Below are positions 53,108 through 60,957 of a stretch of DNA of 64,000 bases, one piece after another. The translations under genes and the position numbers were made by a program. Origin of the DNA: Candidatus Pseudomonas phytovorans (GTDB lineage Bacteria > Pseudomonadota > Gammaproteobacteria > Pseudomonadales > Pseudomonadaceae); NCBI GenBank assembly GCA_029202525.1, contig CP119325.1, positions 2,144,001-2,208,000 of the forward strand, given 5' to 3'. The notes under the pieces were generated by a model. That model did no database searches and had not been told where the DNA came from. It saw only the letters and a list, made by a program, of their open reading frames with translations. Position 1 is the stretch's first letter, and the number at the start of each line of letters is the position of its first letter.

Positions 53108-54422
53108 CAGTACGGCGCAGCAGTTGCGCCAACAGATTGCCGAACTGGTCGGGCGCTATGCCGAGCTGCAGATGGCGCCGAAACCCTTCGTGGCCGGGCA
53201 GAGCAGCGTTCCGCCTTCCGGCAAGGTGATCGGCGCGGGCGAGTTGCAGTCCATGACCGAAGCCGTGCTGGATGGCTGGCTGACCACCGGCCGCTTCAAC
53301 GAGGCGTTCGAGAAGCGCCTGGCCAAGTACCTGGGGCGACGCTGCGTACTCACTACCAACTCCGGCTCCTCGGCCAACCTGCTGGCGTTTTCCGCCCTGA
53401 CATCGCCACGCCTCGGCGACCGGGCGATCAAGCCGGGTGACGAGGTGATCGGCGTTGCTGCCGGTTTCCCGACCACCGTCAACCCGATCCTGCAGTTCGG
53501 TGCGGTACCGGTGTTCGTCGATATCGAGATGGGCACCTACAACATCGACCCCGCGCTTATCGAAGCGGCCATCGGCCCGAAAACCAAGGCCATCATGTTG
53601 GCCCACACACTGGGCAACCCGTTCGACCTGAGCGTCGTCCGCGCCCTGTGCGACAAATACGGCCTGTGGCTGATCGAAGATTGCTGCGATGCCTTGGGTT
53701 CCACCTACCAGGGGCGCATGGTCGGCACTTTCGGCGACATCGGCACCCTCAGCTTCTACCCGGCGCACCACATCACCATGGGCGAGGGCGGAGCGGTGTT
53801 CACCGACTCGCCGTTGCTCAAGCGCATCATCGAGTCGTACCGCGACTGGGGCCGCGATTGCTACTGCGCGCCGGGCGAGGACAACACCTGCAGCAAGCGC
53901 TTCTGCTGGCAAATGGGTGACCTGCCGCAAGGCTACGACCACAAGTACACATACTCGCACCTGGGCTACAACCTGAAAATCACCGACATGCAGGCCGCCT
54001 GCGCGCTGGCGCAGATGGACCGGGTTGATGATTTCGTTGCTGCGCGCAAGCGCAACTTTGGCTGGCTCAGCGACCGGCTGGCCGGTTGTGCGGACAAACT
54101 GATCCTGCCGCAGGCTACCCACGACAGTGACCCTTCCTGGTTCGGGTATCCGATTACCTTGCGCGATGGCTGCGCAATAAATCGCGTCGAACTGGTGCGC
54201 TACCTGGATGAGCACGGTGTGGGCACGCGCTTGCTGTTTGCCGGCAACCTGACCCGTCAGCCCTACATGCAGGGGTTGAACTACCGGGTTTCCGGCGAGT
54301 TGCCGGTCACCGACAAGATCATGAACGACACGTTCTGGATCGGCCTGTGGCCGGGCTTGAGCGACGACCATCTGGAACATGCGGCACGCTGCCTGGAAAC
54401 CTACCTGCAGAGGGTGTGCTGA
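53100..54422 (+). CDS. rfbH: CDP-4-keto-6-deoxyglucose 3-dehydrase (E1)
   Basis: A 440-residue PMP- and [2Fe-2S]-dependent dehydrase that removes the C3 hydroxyl. It has the aminotransferase fold, but the PLP lysine is replaced by His (SFYPAHHITMGEGG, His near 223), the hallmark of E1. Four cysteines (about 254, 256, 264, 269; DCYCAPGEDNTCSKRFC) can hold the cluster. The partner reductase E3 (RfbI/DdhD/AscD) is not in the window. The product is the precursor of 3,6-dideoxyhexoses and of yersiniose-type branched sugars. Its stop overlaps the next start by one base (TGATG). Confidence 0.93.
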   Translation: MSDSTAQQLRQQIAELVGRYAELQMAPKPFVAGQSSVPPSGKVIGAGELQSMTEAVLDGWLTTGRFNEAFEKRLAKYLGRRCVLTTNSGSSANLLAFSALTSPRLGDRAIKPGDEVIGVAAGFPTTVNPILQFGAVPVFVDIEMGTYNIDPALIEAAIGPKTKAIMLAHTLGNPFDLSVVRALCDKYGLWLIEDCCDALGSTYQGRMVGTFGDIGTLSFYPAHHITMGEGGAVFTDSPLLKRIIESYRDWGRDCYCAPGEDNTCSKRFCWQMGDLPQGYDHKYTYSHLGYNLKITDMQAACALAQMDRVDDFVAARKRNFGWLSDRLAGCADKLILPQATHDSDPSWFGYPITLRDGCAINRVELVRYLDEHGVGTRLLFAGNLTRQPYMQGLNYRVSGELPVTDKIMNDTFWIGLWPGLSDDHLEHAARCLETYLQRVC

Positions 54423-55114
54423 TGCGCGCCTACGTCCTGTGTGGCGGTTTCGGTACGCGGCTGCGCAGCGTCACTGACTCGCAGAAGGCTTTGGTACCCG
54501 TTCACGGTGAGCCATTCCTGGCGCGCGTACTGAGCCAGTTGGCCCGTGCCGGCATCAGCGAAGGCGTGCTGTGCGCGCATTACCGCGCCGAGCAGGTAGT
54601 CGAGCAGCTTGCCGATTTGGCTCGCCAGGCCGGGCTGCCACTGTCGATGGTTGTGGAGGAAAGCCCACTGGGAACTGGCGGTGCGCTGCTCAACGCGTTG
54701 AGCGAGCAAACTGCGCAGGGTCGGTACCTGGTACTGAATGCCGACACCTTCGTGGATGTGCAGGGCTACCGGCAGATGCTTCTGAGCGAAGGCAACGCCG
54801 TGCTGGCGGCGCGGGTAGATGACCGCAGCCGGTATGGCAGCCTGGCGCTGACGGCTACCGGGCACCTGGCTGCGCTGCAGGAAAAAGGCGTGCAGGGCGC
54901 CGGGCTGATCAACGCCGGGGTTTACGCCTTCACCGCGTCGGCCTTCGCCGATACGCCCGTTCGCGCATGCTCGATGGAGCACGACCTGTTGCCCGAGTTG
55001 CTCCAGCGAGGGCCCGTGAACGTTGTCGATTACAGCGGGCGTTTCATCGACATCGGCACGCCTGAGTCGCTTGCGCACTACACCCATGCATTTCATCCGG
55101 ATACTTCCCTATGA
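54422..55114 (+). CDS. Sugar-1-phosphate nucleotidyltransferase (HddC-like)
   Basis: A 230-residue nucleotidyltransferase with signature YVLCGGFGTRLRSVTDSQKA, the phosphate-binding VPVHGEPFLARVLSQL, a metal-binding LNADTFVD and the end YSGRFIDIGTPESLAHY. It is closest in pattern to HddC-type guanylyltransferases and to the catalytic part of PtmE-type enzymes. The sugar and nucleotide cannot be fixed. The start is the ATG at 54422 after AGAGGG. It overlaps the next gene, a CBS-kinase fusion, by four bases, which suggests the pair makes one activated sugar. Confidence 0.8.
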   Translation: MRAYVLCGGFGTRLRSVTDSQKALVPVHGEPFLARVLSQLARAGISEGVLCAHYRAEQVVEQLADLARQAGLPLSMVVEESPLGTGGALLNALSEQTAQGRYLVLNADTFVDVQGYRQMLLSEGNAVLAARVDDRSRYGSLALTATGHLAALQEKGVQGAGLINAGVYAFTASAFADTPVRACSMEHDLLPELLQRGPVNVVDYSGRFIDIGTPESLAHYTHAFHPDTSL

Positions 55115-56475
55115 GCCTGCTGGTGCAGACCCTCAGCATTGGCGAGCGCCAAAGCATTCTCGATGCGGTCAAGTGCATCGAGGCGGGCGCCTTGCAGATC
55201 GCTTTTGTGGTTGCTGACGACCACCGTCTGCTGGGGGTGGTGACCAACGGCGATGTGCGTCGCCACCTGCTGCAGGGCGGGCATACCGACCTGCCGGTAA
55301 CGACTTGCATGAACACCCATTACCGCGCGGTTCAGGTCGGTGCGTCGCGAGAGGAGTTGCTCAAGGCTTTCGACCTGGGTTTCAACGCCATCCCTGCCGT
55401 GGATGAGCACGGGCACCTGGTTGAGGTCTATACCCGCCAGATGGCGGCCAGCCCGGAAGTGCCGGTGCTGGCGCGGGCACGCGCACCAGTACGCATGAGC
55501 TTCTGCGGCGGCGGCGCCGACCTGACCTATTTCTTCATCGACCACCCCGCAGCGGTGCTCAGCTGTACCGTCGGGCTTTATGCTCACGCTACCTTGGTGC
55601 CTCGTGGCGATCGTGGTATCCGCATTTTTTCCGAGGATCTGGGGCGCGAGGAAGACTACGACTCCTTGGCTGACTTGCTGGCTGCCAGTGATAAAAGCCT
55701 GCTGGCGACCATTGTTTCGGTGATCAAGCCGCAATACGGCTTCGACCTCTATTTGCGTTCGGACTTTCCCGTGGGCTCCGGGCTAGGCGGCTCCTCTGCT
55801 GCCACCACGGCCACCATCGCGGTCTTCAATGAACTGCGCCAGGATCGCTGGAGCACTTACGAGATCGCCGAGTTGGCATTCCAGGCCGAGCGCCTGTGCT
55901 TTGGTATCGCGGGTGGCTGGCAGGATCAGTACGCCTCGGCCTTCGGGGGCTTCAACCTGATCGAGTTCGAGAACCAGCGCAACCTGGTACACCCGATTCG
56001 GCTGGAAGAGGCGATCCGCAATGAGCTGGAGTCCTGCCTGGTGCTGTGTGACACCGGCATTTCTCACGACTCCGGTCGCCTGCACGAACTGCAGCGCGAG
56101 GAGATGCAGTCGGAGTCTTCGCAAACAGACCTGCTGCATGCCAGCGTGGCGCTGTGTCGGCGTATGCACCGTTATCTGATTCGTGGCGAGCTGCGCGATT
56201 TCGGCCTGTGCATGGACGAGGCCTGGCGCCTGAAAAAGCGTTTTTCCTCTGCAATCAGCCATGGTCACCTTGATGAAATCTACGCGGCCGCGTTGGCGGC
56301 CGGTGCGCTCGGCGGCAAGCTGCTGGGCGCCGGTGGCGGCGGTTTCTTCCTGTTCTACGTACAGCCCCAGCATCGCCAACGGGTGGTGCATGCGGTGCGC
56401 GCACTGGGCTGCCAGACTCAAGGCTTCCGCTTCGAGTCCAGCGGTGTAACTTCCTGGCGGACGAAAATCCAATGA
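55111..56475 (+). CDS. CBS-pair / GHMP sugar kinase fusion (HddA-like kinase)
   Basis: A 454-residue two-part protein. Residues 1-115 form a CBS pair (RLLGVVTNGDVRRHLLQG, then AIPAVDEHGHLVEVYT). From about 120 (RAPVRMSFCGGGADL) it is a GHMP kinase with ATP loop DFPVGSGLGGSSAAT near 215 and the C-terminal motif GKLLGAGGGGFFLFY, most like heptose-7-phosphate kinase HddA. In nonulosonate pathways a CBS pair is normally fused to a nucleotidyltransferase (PtmE type); here it is attached to the kinase beside a CBS-less transferase. No GmhA or GmhB homologue is visible, so heptose is not proven. It overlaps neighbours by four bases on both sides. Confidence 0.82.
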   Translation: MSLLVQTLSIGERQSILDAVKCIEAGALQIAFVVADDHRLLGVVTNGDVRRHLLQGGHTDLPVTTCMNTHYRAVQVGASREELLKAFDLGFNAIPAVDEHGHLVEVYTRQMAASPEVPVLARARAPVRMSFCGGGADLTYFFIDHPAAVLSCTVGLYAHATLVPRGDRGIRIFSEDLGREEDYDSLADLLAASDKSLLATIVSVIKPQYGFDLYLRSDFPVGSGLGGSSAATTATIAVFNELRQDRWSTYEIAELAFQAERLCFGIAGGWQDQYASAFGGFNLIEFENQRNLVHPIRLEEAIRNELESCLVLCDTGISHDSGRLHELQREEMQSESSQTDLLHASVALCRRMHRYLIRGELRDFGLCMDEAWRLKKRFSSAISHGHLDEIYAAALAAGALGGKLLGAGGGGFFLFYVQPQHRQRVVHAVRALGCQTQGFRFESSGVTSWRTKIQ

Positions 56476-58370
56476 CCACAATTTTTCTCGACGGCATCGC
56501 CCTGGGTGGCGATCGCGTGTACGTCATCGCCGAAGCCGGCAACAACCACAATGGCTCGCTGGCATTGGCCAGGCAACTGGTGGATGCCGCCATTGCGGCG
56601 GGCGCCGACTGCGTCAAGTTCCAACTGCGCAACCGCGAGGCGCTGTACCGGCGCAAGGCCGACGGTTCGCGTGCCGAAGACCTCGGTGTGGAGTACATCC
56701 AGGACCTGCTGGACAAGGTTGAACTGAGCCTGGACGAGCACCGCGAGGTACGCGCCTACTGTGCTGAGAAGGGCATCACTTATCTGTGCACCCCTTGGGA
56801 TGAACCTAGCGTCGATGCCCTGGCAGACTTCGATGTGGCGGCCCTGAAAATCGCCTCGGCGGACTTGAGCAACCCCTACCTGATCGCCAAGGCCGCCAGC
56901 CTGGGCAAGCCGCTGATCCTGTCCACCGGCATGTCGTTCGAGCACGAAATCATCCGTGCCATCGAACAGCTCAACGCGCTGGGCACACCCTTCGCGCTGC
57001 TGCACTGCAACAGCGCCTACCCGGCACCGGAAGCGGATATTCAGCTTGGCTACCTGCGCCGGCTGCAGGAACTGCATGGCCTGATCGGCTATTCCGGCCA
57101 TGAGCGCGGTATCGCCATCACCCTTGGCGCTGTGGCCTTGGGCGCCCGCCTGGTGGAGCGCCACATCACGCTGGATCGCAACATGGAAGGCCCGGATCAC
57201 CTAGCCAGCCTGGAGCCCACCGAATTCCGCCAACTGGTGGACGGTATCCGCCAACTGGAGCTGGCACTGCCTTGGCAAGGGCCTGGTCGTCATGCCAGCC
57301 AGGGTGAATTGCTGAACCGCGAGAACCTCGGCAAGAGCGTGATCGCTGCCCGCGACATCCCCCGTGGCGCGGCACTGGAACAGGGCATGCTGCGCATCGC
57401 CAGCCCCGGCCAGGGCTTGCCGCCATACCGGCTGCCGGAACTGCTGGGCAAGCCTGCCTGTCGCGACATCGCCCAGGGCGACTTCCTTTTCGAGAGCGAC
57501 TTGCTGGAACGGCAAACCGAGCAGAAGCTGGCGTTCGACATGCCGATTCGCTGGGGTGTGCCGGTGCGCTACCACGATTTTCTCGACTACCGTCGGCGCA
57601 TCGAGCCGGACCTGTTCGAGTTCCACCTGTCGTACCGTGACCTCAGCCTGAAGCCGCAGCCCTTCCTGGCCGAGGTGGATTGCTCGCGCTTGGTGGTACA
57701 CGCCCCGGAGCTGTTCGAGAACAGCGAGCTGCTGGACCTGGTTGCGGACGATCCCGCCTACCGTCGACGCTCCATCGACAACTTGCAGCGCGTGGTCGAT
57801 GCCACCCTGCAGATCGGCGAGTTCTTCCCGGCGGCCGATGCTCGGCTGATCGTTGCCAACATCGGCGGTTTCTCCGCCGACGCGCCACGCCCGCTGGCCA
57901 TGCGGCCCGAACTCTACGAGCGTTTCCATGAAGCCTGCCGTCAGGTGGACTTCGCCGGTACCGAGCTGATCCCGCAGAACATGGCACCGTTCCCGTGGCA
58001 CTTCGGCGGCCAGCGGCACCAGAACATCTTCATGATGCCCGACGAACTGGCGACCCAGGCACGCGAGCATGGCCTGCGCTTGTGCCTCGACCTGTCGCAC
58101 TTGCAGATGACCTGCTTCCACTTCGGCCTTGATTTCCAGGCTGCCCTGGCGCTGCTGCTGCCGCACTCGGCGCACCTGCACGTGGCTGATGCCAAGGGTA
58201 CCAATGGCGAAGGCGTAGTGATGGGCACCGGCGACATCGATTGGCCGGCCACCTGGGCACAGATTGGCAATCATCCCGAGGTCAGCTTCATTCCTGAAGT
58301 CTGGCAAGGGCACAAGGATCATGGTGCCGGCTTCTGGTCGGCGCTGCAGTTTTTGACGCGGCTCTCCTGA
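56472..58370 (+). CDS. NeuB-SAF-TIM barrel fusion: nonulosonate synthase joined to a sugar-isomerase-like domain
   Basis: A 632-residue protein with three domains. NeuB (1-265) condenses a sugar with phosphoenolpyruvate; signatures are VYVIAEAGNNHNGSLALARQ, DCVKFQLRNRE, KIASADLSN and GYSGHERGI. A SAF/antifreeze-like domain (about 283-345) contains NLGKSVIAARDIPRGAAL. Residues about 350-632 resemble an AP-endonuclease-2/xylose-isomerase TIM barrel (HLSYRDLSLKPQPFLAEVD, LCLDLSHLQMTCFHF, HLHVADAKGTNGEG, FIPEVWQGHKDHGAG). NeuB proteins are normally about 345 residues, so the last 285 are extra. The barrel may make or epimerise the NeuB substrate. Overlaps the kinase fusion by four bases. Confidence 0.85.
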   Translation: MTTIFLDGIALGGDRVYVIAEAGNNHNGSLALARQLVDAAIAAGADCVKFQLRNREALYRRKADGSRAEDLGVEYIQDLLDKVELSLDEHREVRAYCAEKGITYLCTPWDEPSVDALADFDVAALKIASADLSNPYLIAKAASLGKPLILSTGMSFEHEIIRAIEQLNALGTPFALLHCNSAYPAPEADIQLGYLRRLQELHGLIGYSGHERGIAITLGAVALGARLVERHITLDRNMEGPDHLASLEPTEFRQLVDGIRQLELALPWQGPGRHASQGELLNRENLGKSVIAARDIPRGAALEQGMLRIASPGQGLPPYRLPELLGKPACRDIAQGDFLFESDLLERQTEQKLAFDMPIRWGVPVRYHDFLDYRRRIEPDLFEFHLSYRDLSLKPQPFLAEVDCSRLVVHAPELFENSELLDLVADDPAYRRRSIDNLQRVVDATLQIGEFFPAADARLIVANIGGFSADAPRPLAMRPELYERFHEACRQVDFAGTELIPQNMAPFPWHFGGQRHQNIFMMPDELATQAREHGLRLCLDLSHLQMTCFHFGLDFQAALALLLPHSAHLHVADAKGTNGEGVVMGTGDIDWPATWAQIGNHPEVSFIPEVWQGHKDHGAGFWSALQFLTRLS

Positions 58371-58396
58371 GCTGAATAGGGAAAGGGTTTACGAGT

Positions 58397-60202
58397 ATGG
58401 CAAATACGATTCGCGTCGCCGATTACATCATGGAGCGTTTGGCTCGCCTGGGGGTTGGGCAGGTGTACTTCCTGCCTGGTGGCGGAGCCATGCACCTGAA
58501 TGACGCTCTGGGGCGCCATCCCGAGCTGGAGCCGGTGCTGTGCCTGCATGAGCAAGCGGCGGCCATTGCCGCCGAAGCAGCCGGCAAGCTCACCGGTGGG
58601 CCGGCGGCATGCATGACGACCTGTGGCCCTGGCGCGACCAATACGGTTACCGCAGTGCTGGGTGCCTGGCTGGACTCAACGCCGGTGTTCTTCGTTTCTG
58701 GCCAGGTCAAGAGTGCCGATCTCAAAGCCGGCACAGGCCTGCGCATGCTGGGCGTGCAGGAAGCCGACATCGTGTCGATCGTCGAGCCAATCACCAAGGC
58801 GGCGTTCACCCTGACCGACCCCGAGGCGGTAGCCGAAGTCTTCGACCAGCTCGAACATGCCGCGCTCAGCGGGCGTCGTGGCCCGGTATGGCTGGATGTA
58901 CCTCTGGACGTACAGGCTGCCCGGATCAATCCCGCCACCTTGCGCCGGGCACCGCTGCCCGTGCCTACAGAGCAGCCGGACATACGTGCGGCGGTAGAGC
59001 AGACCGTGAGTTTGCTGCGCCAGGCCAAACGTCCAGGCATCATCGCCGGCAGTGGCATTCGCATGGCGGGTGCGGTGGATGCTTTCAACCAATTGATCGA
59101 AGCCGCAGGTGTACCGGTCATGCCGACCTGGCTGGCCATGGACATTATCGAGGATGAGCATCCTCTCTACGGTGGTCGTCCTGGCTCCATAGCACCGCGC
59201 TGGGCCAACTTTGCCCTGCAGAACTGCGACCTGCTGATCGTCCTTGGCTCACGGCTGGACATGGCGCTGACCGCATACAACCATGCTCACTTCGCGCCAT
59301 ACGCGACGAAAGTCGTCGTGGATATCGATCCGGCAGAAATCGCCAAGTTGCAGATGCCGATCGAAGTATCTGTCGTCTCGGATGTGAAGCCGTTCATCGA
59401 AGCGTTGGCCGCCCAGGTTTCCCGTGAGCACCTGCCGTCCTACGCTGACTGGCTGGCGCGCATTGCGAAATGGCGCGAGCAATACCCGCTGCTGCAGAGC
59501 GAACACGCCGACGACAGCCAGGGCGTGAGCATGTACTACTTCACTGACCAGCTGTCCTCGCTGCTCAATGAAGGCGACGTGATCGCGCCGGGCAGCTCTG
59601 GGTTTGCCTCCGAGTTGTTCCTGCTCAATCTGCGCCTGAAGAAGGGCCAGCGTTGCTTCCACAACCGTGGTACTGGGTCGATGGGCTTTGGCATTCCGTC
59701 GGCCATCGGCGCGTGTCTGGCCTCTGGCCGCCAGCCGACCGTGTGTGTTGAAGGTGATGGCGGTTTGCAACTGAACATCCAGGAGCTGGCGACCCTGGCG
59801 GCGCAGAAATTGCCGGTCAAATGTTTCGTCATCAACAACCAGGGATATGCCTCGATTCGTGCGTCGCAGAGTGCACATTTCAAACTGCTGGTGGGGGCCG
59901 ATGCCAGCAGCGGCCTAGAGCTGCCGGACCTGGCACAGCTGTCCAGTGCGTATGGTGTGGGATATGCGCGGATCGAGTCGCATGCCAATCTGCAGGCCAA
60001 CCTGCAGGCTGTGCTGGAGCGCGATGGCCCAGTGATCTGCGAGGTTCTGGTGCAGATCGAGGAACCGCGTGTTCCACGGGTGATGACGCGAATGGACGAG
60101 AACGGCAAGCCGGTAACCGGTGCTCTTGAAGACTTGTATCCGTTCCTCAGCCGCGAAGAGCTTGCACAGCAGATGGCTGTTTCGTTGGACCCTCAGGGAT
60201 GA
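58397..60202 (+). CDS. ThDP-dependent enzyme, acetolactate-synthase fold (YerE-like)
   Basis: A 601-residue enzyme with the three-domain acetohydroxyacid-synthase fold. The catalytic Glu is near residue 52 (CLHEQAAAIAAEAAGKL), the middle domain covers about 190-350, and the ThDP motif runs from about 453 (GDGGLQLNIQELATLAAQ to VINNQGY). Next to RfbFGH the best analogy is YerE, which uses pyruvate to add a two-carbon unit to C4 of CDP-3,6-dideoxy-4-ketoglucose on the way to yersiniose. True acetolactate synthase is unlikely in this setting. A YerF-type reductase is not seen. It starts 26 bases after the NeuB fusion and overlaps the next gene by four. Confidence 0.78.
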   Translation: MANTIRVADYIMERLARLGVGQVYFLPGGGAMHLNDALGRHPELEPVLCLHEQAAAIAAEAAGKLTGGPAACMTTCGPGATNTVTAVLGAWLDSTPVFFVSGQVKSADLKAGTGLRMLGVQEADIVSIVEPITKAAFTLTDPEAVAEVFDQLEHAALSGRRGPVWLDVPLDVQAARINPATLRRAPLPVPTEQPDIRAAVEQTVSLLRQAKRPGIIAGSGIRMAGAVDAFNQLIEAAGVPVMPTWLAMDIIEDEHPLYGGRPGSIAPRWANFALQNCDLLIVLGSRLDMALTAYNHAHFAPYATKVVVDIDPAEIAKLQMPIEVSVVSDVKPFIEALAAQVSREHLPSYADWLARIAKWREQYPLLQSEHADDSQGVSMYYFTDQLSSLLNEGDVIAPGSSGFASELFLLNLRLKKGQRCFHNRGTGSMGFGIPSAIGACLASGRQPTVCVEGDGGLQLNIQELATLAAQKLPVKCFVINNQGYASIRASQSAHFKLLVGADASSGLELPDLAQLSSAYGVGYARIESHANLQANLQAVLERDGPVICEVLVQIEEPRVPRVMTRMDENGKPVTGALEDLYPFLSREELAQQMAVSLDPQG

Positions 60203-60957
60203 AGGTGTGGCTCAAGCGTCGCTTGACCAGCTTGTGCTATGGCTACCTGCGTAGCCAGCACGACTGGGCGCATGAAAAATCGCCCAGAGTGCGCCATGCC
60301 CGCGTGCTGCCCATGGCCAGCCACGCGCCGTGGGTCAATGACGCCGCGTTTCTGAAGGTTTACGAGACCGTGCGTCACGCCACGCTGGTCGACATCATGC
60401 GGCTGTACGAGCTGTGGACGCTGGCGCACCAGCTTGACCACGTTGAGGGAGATTTTCTCGAGGTTGGCGTATGGCGCGGTGGCTCGGGGTGTTTGCTGGC
60501 AATGGCCGGTCAGCGCGAGGGGCGTAGTGTCTTTTTGGCGGACACTTTCAGTGGCGTAGTCAAGGCCGGGGCACATGACACGAGCTACAGCGGCGGTGAG
60601 CATGCTGATACCGGTGTCGACCTGGTCCTGGAAATGGCCAAGCGTTGCCAGGTGGCAGATAACGTACGCGTACTGGTCGGCATGTTCCCGGAGAGCAACG
60701 CGGAACAGGTCAGTGACCGGCTGGCGTTGCTGCATATTGACGTTGACGTCTATGAGTCTGCTCGCGATGTACTGCTTTGGGCTGCGCCCAGGCTTGTGCG
60801 CGGGGCTGTGGTGGTTTTCGATGATTACGGGTTCTTTGGCTGTGAAGGGGTAACGCGCATGGTCAACGAGTTCGTAGCGCAGAACAGTGGATACCGCTTC
60901 CTTCATAACCTCAACGGGCATGCCGTCCTGATCAAGGTAGCCGATCATGGCGAATGA
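60199..60957 (+). CDS. TylF/macrocin-O-methyltransferase-family protein
   Basis: A 252-residue SAM-dependent sugar O-methyltransferase candidate. The SAM motif is in FLEVGVWRGGSGCLLAMAG (about 86-104), followed by VFLADTFSGVVKA, the metal and substrate motif LLHIDVDVYESARDVL and VFDDYGFFGCEGVTRMVNEF, all typical of the TylF family. It probably methylates the island's sugar. It overlaps both the ThDP gene (4 bases) and the FkbM-type gene (11 bases). Confidence 0.82.
   Translation: MKVWLKRRLTSLCYGYLRSQHDWAHEKSPRVRHARVLPMASHAPWVNDAAFLKVYETVRHATLVDIMRLYELWTLAHQLDHVEGDFLEVGVWRGGSGCLLAMAGQREGRSVFLADTFSGVVKAGAHDTSYSGGEHADTGVDLVLEMAKRCQVADNVRVLVGMFPESNAEQVSDRLALLHIDVDVYESARDVLLWAAPRLVRGAVVVFDDYGFFGCEGVTRMVNEFVAQNSGYRFLHNLNGHAVLIKVADHGE

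Noticed and set aside
54422..56475. Complete ADP/GDP-heptose pathway
   Set aside because: Only HddA-like and HddC-like proteins are present; no GmhA isomerase or GmhB phosphatase is seen, so the sugar is left open.
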